Source: Hippasteria phrygiana
Taxonomy: Eukaryota > Echinodermata > Asteroidea > Valvatida > Goniasteridae
DNA length: 64,000 nt
Direction: 5' to 3'
NCBI GenBank assembly: GCA_037893225.1
Contig: JAZGUH010000157.1
Span: 1-64,000 of the forward strand
Under the pieces are notes generated by a model that did no database searches, was not told the DNA's origin, and saw only the letters and a program-made list of their open reading frames with translations. Position 1 is the stretch's first letter. Each line of letters begins with the position of its first letter. Position numbers and translations under genes: made by a program. Positions 50,728-61,534 of this stretch are shown here, one piece after another.

Positions 50728-53700
50728 CCATATCCCACATATCAGCGTGTTCGATTACTAACCCGCGCTTACTCGCGCCTCCAAATCGGGGAAAGTTGCA
50801 CATGCGCAGTATGTTAGAGTAAACGAACGCTCTCGGGTCACTCGAGTGACGTCAACGCGGCTTGTGACAACATCTCTGTAGGCCTAGCGCCTGGTGGCGC
50901 TATTTGCGATGCCCAATTTTCTGTCAGCGCTGTGACTAGCTTATAATTTGTTTTTTATTTTTTGATCATTTATCATTGACAAATAATTGGCGTTTGTTAA
51001 TTGTTACTATTTTAAATGACTCATAGAATTATTTTTATTTTGATAACAAATTGATAAGAAATGATTGAGGCTCAAATTTTCAATTAATTTTTTTAGTAAT
51101 TTAGTAATATGGTCACAACATTTTAACTGAAATTGTCCTCCAAAATTACCAAAAATGTAATCAAAAATCCATAGCTTTGCACAGCATAGGGTTAACCTAT
51201 CATGACCATTGACCCCTCAATTTATTTACTCTTTCCAGTGATATAATATTTAAATGAATTGAAGCAACTTAACATTTTCATGAATCTGCCTTGTTAGGCG
51301 GAGTGTCCATGACTGACGGACAGACAGAATCGGAGCCCCATTTTAAAGTGGATTGGTTTTAAATAAGGTGACACTCTCACAGAAAAAAATACACAGGTTG
51401 TGTAAAATTTTACATAATTGCAATGTGCCATACGAACCTGCTAATAGTTAGATAAAACTTTACACAACAGGTGTTGGGTAAGGTTTTTCATAAAAGTTTG
51501 GAAAATGTTTACTTTAAAAATTGGTACTAACATTTGCCTAATATCTCGGTAAAAACAATTTGGTAAAATTTTACCAAATTCGGAAGTTAAAAAATACATC
51601 GTTTCTATGTAGAATGACTAGAATTTAACTTTATTTTAAGTTCTTTTTTTTTACCGTTTCACCATGTCAAAAGTTTACTAAATCTTTAGGTAATTTGGTA
51701 TTTATTAATAAAAGGTTAAATAAGTTTATCATAAGTGAAATAAATCAACACATAAACAAGAACATTTCATGCAAAACATAACTGTAAATTTATTCTCAAT
51801 CACTTATTACAATATACTTCAGAAGTAATGTTTGTCCATAATTCAGTGTTGATTTCCAACAATAACAGCAAAACACAAAGTTCAACGGTTATATACATGT
51901 GTGACACAAAAATAAGTCAGTCTTTTAGGATAAAGCTCTAGACTTGTCATCAAAACTTGCATGTATCTCATTAATTAGATTAAAGGAGTTAAAGCTAAAA
52001 ACTTCAGAAAATCTAATCTTTTGAAGCAAGTTTTTCTTTCTCAAAAGATACATTATCAGGTTTGTTTTTGAGTTTATGGATAAAATACTTAGCAAACAAA
52101 TGCAACCACACAGTTACTTATTATGAGTGAGGTTCTTTAATACAACTCTGTCTCTTGAATAGTTCAATTAGCATCACATGTCGGACAAAAGATTTTGACT
52201 CTTTTTGCTGGTTGTAAGAAAAGTCAGTGGTCATTTGAAATATGGTCTATGTAGTTTTGTTCAAGGAAACATTTTTTTTTACTTTGATGTGAACTTTTGT
52301 CTGGCTTCAACAAACTACCATTCGAAGATTCTTAAAAACTTGGCAATCATAAAGATTGCCTTGTACTGTACTGGTCTGATCACTGTTGAATTTTCATTTT
52401 TCAGGTCGGAAAAAAATGAAAAGACTAACAAACTTCATTTTTATTAATTCTTTTTTTTACATATTTGTACTGTCTTTATTACAACTTTGTATGGTCATTA
52501 ATTAAACTTTAGATTACCTGAAACAATTATGATGGGCGTACATTTTGCTGGAGCTGAAGTCTCTAAAATCTCTGATAGTGCTATTTTAACAATGCCCTTG
52601 ATGCCATACACTACTGATTCTAAGAACTCCCATGCCCCATCGCAATATCCTGATACTGTGGACTACACACAAAGTAGGACTTGAAACATACATCAAGTGC
52701 TTTAAGAAGTGGGATGGTTGCATAGCCCCCCTCTCCATGATCACGAAGAATTGTGGTGATGGTTGAGGCGGCCGATTTACTTACGGTCATGTTCCAAGTC
52801 CATGTTTTCCTAAAGAAGTACAAAAAAGCAATATAAATACTGTGTACATAAACCAAATCCCCAATTATTTACAACAAATAAGTAGTCAACTTAAAAAAAA
52901 CATTTCTTTGCTAAACGTGTTATAGCCATGTAGGCATGAACTTATATGCATTTTAATGATTTAGACTTCAACATAGAAACAAACTGAGCAAATTCAGTGA
53001 AGCTAGCACAGCAATCTCTACAAACAGTATTTCAACTGAATGACAGATCTACAGCAAAAACTAGCACTAGCATTTGAAAAATATTGGGGAGTGTGTAGAT
53101 CTTAAATGTGCTTCAAAATGCTACTCAGGGCAGGACATGGAAAAAGTAAATTTTCCTGAACTGGAGCTGAGTATGGGCAGGCTAAGAAAGAAACAAGTTG
53201 TGGGCATAACCAGCAAAAATTTCACTACCTTCAAAGAGAATTGTAGGTGTCATATTTTTAGTGCATATGTGACCCACTCTGCAAAAATGAGTCGGATGTC
53301 GCACATGACACTTTCACGTACGGGGTGGTTTAATGGCCGACTTTTCAATATAACTATATAAGAAATTGCACACACACAAAAATATTTTTTAAAATAATGC
53401 ATTACACTACAGAGTTGTGCCATATATCAAATGGAAGCTTAATTCATGCTCTTTCAGACCAACTTTAAAGCTTAAAAATATTTTTTAACACTTCAGACTC
53501 ATTTTTGTAGAGTGGGTCACAATGGCTGAAACTGTACTTGCATATTTAATTGTACATGTATATAGTTGATGGCAGTGCATCATTCACAGTATTATGCCGG
53601 TCATATTTGTCTTGTGACGGGCGACTTGCATTAAAAAAATATTTTGACCGGGGTCAAAAGGTTTCATAATGAAGGTCTTAAAGTTGATGCTTTGTTCCAG

Positions 53701-54528
53701 GCCTTAATTTTTAGAGTGTGAACCGTTCGTTTAATTAAATAAAAGATGTAAGATTTAGCTACACTCCTACAGTACTTACTCTCTGGAAGTCCACTGAATG
53801 CTCCTGAAGACTCACTGAAACTGATACGGCCTCCTCTCCCCTTCCTTCTTCCAGTAAACAGAAGTGGAAGAACATGTATGGCCAAGTTCTTCCTAGTATA
53901 AAAGATAAACCCTGTTAATTATTTTGTCCAAAGGTAATACTATTACTATTAGCTCACACCAGTTTACACAATTTCTGAAACTCATGCACCTTCATGGCTA
54001 AGTAATAAAATCAAAAGTTTCCTTTAGAAACAACAGCAATAATGCAATTTTTTTTAGATATTCAAATCTCTTTTTCAAATGAAATATGTGATTTGGTTGT
54101 ATCCAAAGTTCATGGGGTAGGCCTACACATGATATGTACAGGTGAAATTGCTTTTGTACATTGACTTTCTCAAACATTTTGACCGGAGTCCCTGCACTGC
54201 CCATGTTTTACAAAATCAGTAGGTCTATACTGAAAAATTACTGTACCAAATTGTGACATGTTGGCCTACGTTATTGTTTACCTTCGAATGTCCATATTTG
54301 TCGCTGTTTTGAATTAATTTCCCACCGCTGGCGCATCGTCGAACGTGGCAGCCATGTTTTTAGCATGGCCTTATGGGATACTTACCCTACTAACCCGCTC
54401 GGCGAGTCGGTTAGTAGAGCCAGGCCCGAGTAAGCGCGACAAGTCACGCGAGAGCTAAATCGAACGGGCTCGCGCTTGCACGAGTAAGCGCGGGGTAAGT
54501 AATCGAACGCGGTGATAGTGGGATATGG
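50728..54528. mobile_element. 3.8-kb element with TAATTA flanks
   Basis: TAATTA lies on both sides (50722-50727 and 54529-54534). The terminal inverted repeats, about 47 bp, start ccatatcccac and contain gttcgattac and cccgcgcttactcg on both ends. Because TAATTA is its own reverse complement, it may be a real 6-bp duplication or a TAA/TTA-type site plus end bases. The interior has a minus-strand candidate gene starting 230 bp inside the right end. No standard transposase domain was found. Confidence 0.6.
52630..54295 (-). CDS. Candidate small multi-exon gene inside the 3.8-kb element
   Basis: On the minus strand a first coding exon (54282-54295, ATG-GAC-ATT-CGA-AG, donor gtaaac) joins in phase to an exon at 53780-53892 (acceptor atactag, donor gtaagt). 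That exon encodes KNLAIHVLPLLFTGRRKGRG and ISFSESSGAFSGLPE. The LAIHVLPLLFT piece resembles the start of a BEN domain, but this is weak. A third exon begins at 52809 (acceptor cttctttag); in the joined frame it stops after RKHGLGT at 52787. An alternative donor (gtgagt) in exon 2 would connect another frame of exon 3 that stays open to 52630 (TIPLLKALDVCFKSYFVC). The splice structure is therefore ambiguous and the function unknown. Confidence 0.3.
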
Positions 54529-54534
54529 TAATTA

Positions 54535-55321
54535 GGACTGCAGTCGATGTGTTTAACGCGCGACGCAGTGTTTTTAGTAGGAAGGTTTTATTTGTAGAAT
54601 CAATCTTTTGGAAGGATGTGATTAGCTCCTAATAATGATGCCTAATGTTTTTCCCGCCTGACGTTAAATCTAACACTGCACTGAGTATATAGTAGTAACA
54701 GCCGGCCTGGTGGGATCGGGAGGAAGGAAAAGTATGACGACCGTCATGACCGTTTCCGCCCATTATCGCCGGATGTCAGTTGTGTAATTTTCCAAATGTT
54801 TTTCTCAGCTGTTTTCGCAAATTTGTCAAACCTTTCGATGCATCTTCTGCAGCGGCGGCAAACACTGTCATTGAGAATGAGCTGCTTTCTTGAACTGGAT
54901 AAATGAGTAAATTTATTATCGATTGGAACAATTTTGATTTCCGGCCTCGACTCGAATTTATAATATGTGTGCCTTTTCTATCTCTGTTTAAACATAAAAT
55001 ACATGTATTTCCTGACCAGAAAAAATCCATATCGTTTATCGTAGCCACCAGACTAGTGGCCTTGTCTTGATAATGGAAAAAAAGTGCTCGGAGTCGTTTT
55101 GCTGATGTGACGTGACGAACAGGATGTTAACGCGGACGCGAGCGCACACAGGGCGTTCAACATTCGGATTACGCGCGCGGTTCACTTTCAGTACATAATA
55201 ATTCATTTCGAATAGCCAGTCAGCGTCGTTAGCGTATTCCTCACGGCCAGGGGTTAGTGAAGGAACGCACACGCGCCCATGGAGTCGAGGATGGGCCCAA
55301 GCTGATGAACGGGTCATGAAC
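54535..55321. other. Intergenic between two mobile elements
   Basis: Relatively GC-rich in its right half, with no clear exon. A minus-strand frame ending near 54776 (FAAAAEDASKGLTNLRKQLR) could be a remnant exon but has no supporting splice partner. Confidence 0.35.
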
Positions 55322-55509
55322 TAGTCTTGGTTCCAAGACGTCCTTAGCGCGGTGCGACGTACAGCGCGAACGGAAGCGCCCTCTACCTACACACGCACAT
55401 ACGCCAAGGCCAACTTAGCGATTTGGCCTTGGCGTGTTTGTGTGTAGCGAGAGGGCGCTGTCGGCCGCTATACGTCGCACCGCTAAGAACGTCTTGGAAC
55501 CTAGACTAG
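55322..55509. mobile_element. hAT-like palindromic MITE
   Basis: The left half from tagtcttggttccaagacgt is mirrored by the right half ending acgtcttggaacctagacta type sequence. The arms extend about 90 bp through agcgccctct and cgccaaggcc, with a loop of about 10 bases. tcatgaac is present on both sides (55314-55321 and 55510-55517), an 8-bp duplication. Confidence 0.7.
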
Positions 55510-55747
55510 TCATGAACTTCCTCTATGTATTGTGGTGAAAATGACATGTAGAAACGAGTTGGACTCTCGAGCGGAGCGGTGACGTGTGCGGACGTGTCTA
55601 GTCTGTGGCGCGAAATTCAAATCCGAATATTGTCACTCATCACCAACGGTTGATCTTCTGATCTTTTTCTTTTACTCATCGGGCACGGGTAAGTAATATA
55701 AGAGTATTGCGAGGTGTATCGGAATATATTCCCCTCCCTTATCGGCC

Positions 55748-57301
55748 ATGGCCGAGGCTGAATCGGAATCTAATAATGATTTCTCATGGGATCAGTTATC
55801 GCAACAAATGGATGCAGACCAAAATCCTAATGAAAATGAACAACCGCGTTCAACATTTGAAGCCTTGTACAGTCAAGCTCAAGACAAAACACAGTCCCCT
55901 TGGCAAACTCAAAACAGGAAACGAACAAAACACAGCCTCAGCTATAGTGATGTTTATACCGATTCAGAATCCGACTCTCCACATCCAACAAAACGCCGAA
56001 ACACTGTGACATACAACACCTGCCAAACTCAACCTACTCTAGTAATAATTAACTCCCCCGATGTCCAACTATCCAAAATAAACCCAATTAGAATCGCCAA
56101 AGCCCTGAATAGTGTAGGAAAGGACCTCATCAAAAACGTTTCCAAGAACAACCAAGGGGGAATAACCGTCAAATGCCACACCACAGCACAAGCTAAAAAA
56201 CTCAAAACTATAAATCGACTAGAGCAATGGACTGTCACAACGGAGTATGCAAAATCCGAAACTCAAAGTAAAGGTGTTGTATACGGTATAGAAACAGACA
56301 TAACAGACCAAGAAATAGTAACTGCATGTAAGAAGTATGGAGTCACTGATGCCAAACGACTCATGCGAAAACGCGAAGGCAAACTTGAAAAAAGCCTTTC
56401 TATCTGCCTAACGTTTAACTCGCCAAATCTGCCTACCAAAATACAAATAGGCTATGAAAACTTCCCTGTAAAACCATATATTCCACCTGTAATTCGTTGC
56501 TTCAATTGCCAGAGACTAGGTCACACCGCCAAAAACTGCAGAAGCGCCACACGTTGTGTGCGATGCGGTGGGCCCCACACCTATGAACAATGCCATCAGA
56601 AAGAAAACACTAGATGCTGCAGATGTGGTGAGAACCATTCATCAGCCTATGGAGGCTGTACCACCATAAAACAAGAAAAGAAAATTCAAGGAATCAGGGT
56701 TACATATCATGTATCATATGCAGATGCTGCTAAAGCTATAAAAACGGATATCGTAATAAATCCCACACAGCAGCTAACCCCCCCGCCAGCACAACCATGG
56801 AGGAGTGTTCCACCCTCCATGGCACAACCTACGACAGGCAAAGTGCAACCAAATACAAAGGACACAACGGACATGCCACCACCAACCGCAAAACCCAAAA
56901 AAACCGTCAAAGACGTGAGCACCCAGACAAACACAACTGATGAGGGAACGCAAACCGAACACACACGATGTACATGCATATGTAATGAACAACGCCTAAC
57001 GGAACTTCTGACAGGCACAATCCAAATTTTGGATACACTAAAGAACAAAGAGGAAAGGCAAACGGCTATTAAAGACCTTGTCAATCACATCATCCATTCA
57101 GACAATCCCCCATCACAGACCAAAGAAACGCAAGGAAAACAAAGGACACCCACACATACCAATACAAGGAAAGGCGAATCGGGTCGAAGATCAACCCAAA
57201 ATAAGAGCAATATATCTTCGGCCAAAATAAACACAGACCCGGTGGAAACCCATAATCTTAGCAGTCAGACAACTAAAGCAAAATCGAACAAAACGTCATG
57301 A
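55748..57301 (+). CDS. Non-LTR element ORF1 (nucleic-acid-binding, Gag-like)
   Basis: A 517-residue protein. The N-terminal 100 residues are acidic and polar. Residues about 105-245 look like an RNA-recognition-type fold seen in this ORF1 class (VVYGIETDITDQEIVTACKK). Three zinc knuckles follow at about 251-305: CFNCQRLGHTAKNC, CVRCGGPHTYEQC and CCRCGENHSSAYGGC. The C-terminal third is Thr/Lys/Gln-rich and low complexity. In this family the protein coats the element RNA and acts as a chaperone in target-primed reverse transcription. The stop codon TGA overlaps the ORF2 start in ATGA. Confidence 0.93.
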   Translation: MAEAESESNNDFSWDQLSQQMDADQNPNENEQPRSTFEALYSQAQDKTQSPWQTQNRKRTKHSLSYSDVYTDSESDSPHPTKRRNTVTYNTCQTQPTLVIINSPDVQLSKINPIRIAKALNSVGKDLIKNVSKNNQGGITVKCHTTAQAKKLKTINRLEQWTVTTEYAKSETQSKGVVYGIETDITDQEIVTACKKYGVTDAKRLMRKREGKLEKSLSICLTFNSPNLPTKIQIGYENFPVKPYIPPVIRCFNCQRLGHTAKNCRSATRCVRCGGPHTYEQCHQKENTRCCRCGENHSSAYGGCTTIKQEKKIQGIRVTYHVSYADAAKAIKTDIVINPTQQLTPPPAQPWRSVPPSMAQPTTGKVQPNTKDTTDMPPPTAKPKKTVKDVSTQTNTTDEGTQTEHTRCTCICNEQRLTELLTGTIQILDTLKNKEERQTAIKDLVNHIIHSDNPPSQTKETQGKQRTPTHTNTRKGESGRRSTQNKSNISSAKINTDPVETHNLSSQTTKAKSNKTS

Positions 57302-60300
57302 TTTTCCTTTATATTATGGTATTAATCTTACAATGGAACGCACAGTCTCTTACAGCTCATAGTAATGAATTTAAATCCTCAATCAATAATTATCCCCCTA
57401 AACAAAAACCAGACCTCATATGTATTCAAGAAACCTGGCTCAAAGAAGGGAAACAGTTTACCCTACCTGGTTATGACATTTATCGTCATGACAGACAAAA
57501 CACAGGAGCTAAAAAAAGGGGAGGAGGCTGTGCCTTTCTTGTCAAACGTGGCCTAGCTTTCAAATACATATATGGTTCTGACACTCCCATTGAGTATCAA
57601 ATTGGTGAACTATATGATATTCATAAAAATAAAATTAACGTCATTAATATATATAACCCATGCAACACCTTAGACGATAAGTCTTTCAGAGAGATCTTAA
57701 ATAAAATCGACAAACCTTGCATAATTTGTGGAGACTTAAACAGTCATAACCCTCTATGGGGCAGCTCCAAACTGGATCATAATGGCAGGATTATTGAGGA
57801 TATTACAACAGAATTTGATATGATTTGTATCAATTCTGGTGAGGGTACAAGAGTAAATACCTTTCATGGCACTCTCTCATGTATTGATGTCACGTTTGTA
57901 TCACCTAATATAGCTGCTAAATGTAACTGGATGGTTCTAGATGATTCCTGGGGAAGTGATCACTGCCCTATTATTATCAATTATAATCATCCTATTCATA
58001 AAAATAAAGCCAATTTCACACCTAAATGGTCTATTAAAAAAGCTGATTGGAGTAAATATAAAACTGCCTGCAATCAAAATATCTCTGAACCTAACACATC
58101 AGATAACATTGATGACACGTATAACAACTTTATCAATGAGCTCGAATCAGCCATGAGTTACTCAATTCCGAAAACCAATCCAAATTATCATAAAACCCCT
58201 ACGTCCTGGTGGAATGATGATTGTAAGCAGGCCATTGATAATAAGAAAAAAATTCTTAAAATCCTCAGAAAAACCCGTCTCCCTGCAGACCTAATACTGT
58301 ACAAAAGGGCTTGTGCCATAGCCAGGAAGACAATTAAAAATGCCAAAAGGAAAGACTGGGAAAATTTCTGCAACGAAATAAACCCCAAAACAAATACCAA
58401 AATTATTTGGAATAAAATTAAACGAATAGAGAAAAACCGAAATACCAACAGCATCCCTGTTCTAAACCACAATGGCACAGATGCCATTACTGACGAAGAC
58501 AAGGTTGAAGCCCTTGCTGACAGCTATGCTAATGTCAGCAGTACAAACAATTACAGCCCTTCATTTATACCCATCAAAAGTGAAGCTGAAAAAGATTTTT
58601 ATATTAATAGTAACAATGACAGTGTGATCAATGAACCTTTTAATTTGGAAGAATTAAACCATGCTATTGATTCATCCAAGTGCACATCTCCAGGTAAAGA
58701 CGGAATAAGTAACGCTATTATCAAACATCTCCCTCTGAAAATTCGTAATTACCTCCTCATCATTTTTAACATGATATGGTATACCTCTCAATGCCCTAAA
58801 CAATGGAAGGATGCTATCCTTATTCCATTCCTTAAACCTGGAAAAGACTCCACCAACCCTCTATCATATAGACCCATTGCCCTCACGTCTACCTTCTGTA
58901 AAATCATGGAACGCATGGTAAATTCTCGATTACTTTGGTACTTAGAAACTCACAATCTTTTATCCAACCATCAGAGTGGTTTCCGGAAAGGAAGAAGTAC
59001 CAAAGATCACATTGTCAATTTAGAATCATCTATCAATAAAGCTCGGAGTAATAAAGAAAGCACCCTTGCCATTTTCCTTGATATCGAAAAAGCTTATGAT
59101 ATGCTTTGGCGCAAAGGTATCGTTATCAAACTACAATCCATGGGTATATATGGCAGAATAATAAAATGGATTGACAATTTTCTCTCTGATAGAAAATTTC
59201 AAGTTAAAGTCAATAACTTTCTTTCTAAAGAAAGAACTCTGGAAAATGGTGTCCCACAGGGCAGTGTTATCAGTCCTCTGCTCTTTAATGTTGCTGTCAA
59301 TGATCTCTCCCACCATGTTGTTGATGCCAATGTCTCGCAATATGCAGATGATATGGCCATCTGGAAATCCAACAGGAACACATCTTACCTAGAAAAGAAA
59401 ATTCAACAAAACTTAAATAATGTCAATTTATGGTGTGACAAATGGGGTTTCAAGTTGTCCATCCCTAAGACAATTGCTGTCTTGTTTACCAACAAAAGAA
59501 TTTTCAATATCTCCCTGCACATCCAAAACCATAAATTACAGACTTTGTCATCGGCCAAATTCCTGGGAGTGATTTTTGACAGCAAATTAACATGGAATCA
59601 ACACATAGACAATATAATTAACAAATGTAAAAAGAGACTTAACATCCTCAGATGCATTAGCGGTATTTCCTGGGGGGCCGATTGTAAAACACTATATCAG
59701 CTCTACAGTGCACTAATAAAACCTATCTTGGAATATGGGTGTGAAGCCTTTGACTCTGCATCCATGACTATCAAACAAAAACTTGATAGTATCCAATATC
59801 AAGCTCTTAAAATCTGTACAGGAGCTATTCACAGTTCACCACTTTTTAGGCTGCAGACAGAATGTGGAGATCCACCCCTGGCTTTACGCAGACAGTTCTT
59901 ATGTAATATTTACGGAATCAAAGTAAATGCCCACAAAACCCATCCTAATGATTATATTTTTTCAGATAACTGGCAAAAGCATTATTTTGCTGACAAATGG
60001 ATGTCTACAACCCACAACACACCTTTTGAAGCCAGGATCTCTCAATACCCTTATACAACTTTCCCCCTCAATGACCCTACTCCTTTCTGGCATTACAATA
60101 AGCCCTCTATCTCCACTGAGATCCTCTCTCGGGTGGCAAATGCTACAAATATATATGACAAGAGAAATCTTAGTTTAGAAACCATTAATACAACATGGAT
60201 TAATTCTCTACATATATACACGGATGGATCCTACAATCCCACCCATGACACTGTCGGATGTGGTATATACATCCCCCAACTTAAATACAGTAAAGCCTCC

Positions 60301-61041
60301 CGCCTTAATAATGGCATCTCTATATTCACGGCAGAACTTTTTGCTATTCTCCTTGCTCTAGAATGGGTAGAAGATGTTAAACCTTTACACACCTGTATTT
60401 TCAGTGATTGCCTTAGCGCCATCCAGTCTATCTCGAAAACCTTCCCCCAACATAAAATCGTTTGTGATATTCGCCACACCTTAAATAACATCCATTGCCA
60501 AGGCAATATAGTTATCTTTGAATGGATCCCTGGACACTGTGGGATCAATGGAAATGAAAGAGCAGACGAAATTGCTAAATCAGCCACACATAAAACTAGC
60601 ATCGATCACCACATACCCCTTTTAGATAATGAAATTAAACATATTCTCAAAGAAGAACTTAAAGAAAAATGGAACCAAACCCTCCCCAGCACTAATCTAA
60701 ATACCATGAAATATAAGGCCTCCTATATTTTCTCTAGTTGGGGAATGACACGTACTCAAGAAGTTATCATGCATAGACTTCGACTTGGCACATGTAAAGG
60801 TCTGAATAATTTCCTATATAAAATCGGCAAACATCCAAATGGATTATGTGAAGTATGCTTATGTACAGAGGATGTTAAGCACTTTCTCCTGAATTGTTGT
60901 AAATATAACATCCAAAGACAAATACTCATAAAATCACTTAATCTCCCCAATACCCAAATAACACTCCAACAACTCCTTGAACCCAAACAAAATGGCCACC
61001 ATATTATCAAGTATGTACATAACTGTAATGTCAATATATAA
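57298..61041 (+). CDS. Non-LTR element ORF2 (endonuclease, reverse transcriptase, RNase H)
   Basis: 1247 residues. The N-terminal endonuclease has ILQWNAQS, ICIQETWL, GDLNSHNPLWG and the closing GSDHCPI. The RT domain has FLDIEKAYD (D595), GVPQGSVISPLLF and the catalytic YADD at 682-685. RNase H has YTDGSYN (D976), TAELFAILLALEW (E1013), FSDCLSAIQS (D1037) and a final NERADEIA. The end carries a Cys/His motif, CEVCLCTEDVKHFLLNC, typical of the C terminus of such proteins. The ATG overlaps the ORF1 stop by the four bases ATGA, which suggests translation by termination-reinitiation. No catalytic residue I can check is missing. Confidence 0.95.
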   Translation: MIFLYIMVLILQWNAQSLTAHSNEFKSSINNYPPKQKPDLICIQETWLKEGKQFTLPGYDIYRHDRQNTGAKKRGGGCAFLVKRGLAFKYIYGSDTPIEYQIGELYDIHKNKINVINIYNPCNTLDDKSFREILNKIDKPCIICGDLNSHNPLWGSSKLDHNGRIIEDITTEFDMICINSGEGTRVNTFHGTLSCIDVTFVSPNIAAKCNWMVLDDSWGSDHCPIIINYNHPIHKNKANFTPKWSIKKADWSKYKTACNQNISEPNTSDNIDDTYNNFINELESAMSYSIPKTNPNYHKTPTSWWNDDCKQAIDNKKKILKILRKTRLPADLILYKRACAIARKTIKNAKRKDWENFCNEINPKTNTKIIWNKIKRIEKNRNTNSIPVLNHNGTDAITDEDKVEALADSYANVSSTNNYSPSFIPIKSEAEKDFYINSNNDSVINEPFNLEELNHAIDSSKCTSPGKDGISNAIIKHLPLKIRNYLLIIFNMIWYTSQCPKQWKDAILIPFLKPGKDSTNPLSYRPIALTSTFCKIMERMVNSRLLWYLETHNLLSNHQSGFRKGRSTKDHIVNLESSINKARSNKESTLAIFLDIEKAYDMLWRKGIVIKLQSMGIYGRIIKWIDNFLSDRKFQVKVNNFLSKERTLENGVPQGSVISPLLFNVAVNDLSHHVVDANVSQYADDMAIWKSNRNTSYLEKKIQQNLNNVNLWCDKWGFKLSIPKTIAVLFTNKRIFNISLHIQNHKLQTLSSAKFLGVIFDSKLTWNQHIDNIINKCKKRLNILRCISGISWGADCKTLYQLYSALIKPILEYGCEAFDSASMTIKQKLDSIQYQALKICTGAIHSSPLFRLQTECGDPPLALRRQFLCNIYGIKVNAHKTHPNDYIFSDNWQKHYFADKWMSTTHNTPFEARISQYPYTTFPLNDPTPFWHYNKPSISTEILSRVANATNIYDKRNLSLETINTTWINSLHIYTDGSYNPTHDTVGCGIYIPQLKYSKASRLNNGISIFTAELFAILLALEWVEDVKPLHTCIFSDCLSAIQSISKTFPQHKIVCDIRHTLNNIHCQGNIVIFEWIPGHCGINGNERADEIAKSATHKTSIDHHIPLLDNEIKHILKEELKEKWNQTLPSTNLNTMKYKASYIFSSWGMTRTQEVIMHRLRLGTCKGLNNFLYKIGKHPNGLCEVCLCTEDVKHFLLNCCKYNIQRQILIKSLNLPNTQITLQQLLEPKQNGHHIIKYVHNCNVNI

Positions 61042-61534
61042 TTCCCCGATACACCTCGCCGATACTCTTGATATTACACCAGCTTCTGGGATGGGGGAGC
61101 GTGAATGGTTGGCTGGACATAGTGTCACTTATCATCACCTGAAGGTGTTGCGGACCTGCGAATCACCCGAGCGGGGCCCGGGCCCTTAAACTGCACGGTA
61201 CACGGTCCGGCCTTGCAGGACACTTATGACACTTTGTGTCTCATGTGGATCATGAACGCTTTCCTTATTCCCTACCTTTACCTGCCCTTCCTACACAAAT
61301 TCTCCCTGTTTTTGTTTTTTGTATCGATTCTATAATCTTGATTTGTTCAGAGTCGAAATTACCGCATTTTGACCGTCACGCATGCGTATACCGCTCACTC
61401 GTACTTACTGTACCAGGTATACAACTAGACTACTGTTGAGACGTACTATCTTTCGCTAATGGCGCAAAGGGCATAGTATAATGCCGTACGCGCCAACCCA
61501 CTCTACAACAACAACAACAACAACATGTAGAAAC

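Larger units (their letters stand above)
55556..61522 (+). mobile_element. Full-length non-LTR retrotransposon (APE, RT, RNase H)
   Basis: A 12-bp duplication, acatgtagaaac, lies at 55544-55555 and 61523-61534. The element has a 192-bp 5' UTR starting gagttggactctcgag, ORF1 (55748-57301), ORF2 (57298-61041) and a 3' UTR ending in about five CAA/ACA units rather than poly(A). The domain set (CCHC ORF1, APE-type endonuclease, RT, RNase H) places it in the I/Jockey-related superfamily; I do not assign a clade. Both frames are open and the duplication is perfect, so the insertion is recent and may be competent. Confidence 0.95.

Noticed and set aside
58188..60602. Several minus-strand ORFs over the non-LTR element
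   Set aside because: Antisense shadows of ORF2, whose catalytic motifs are on the plus strand.
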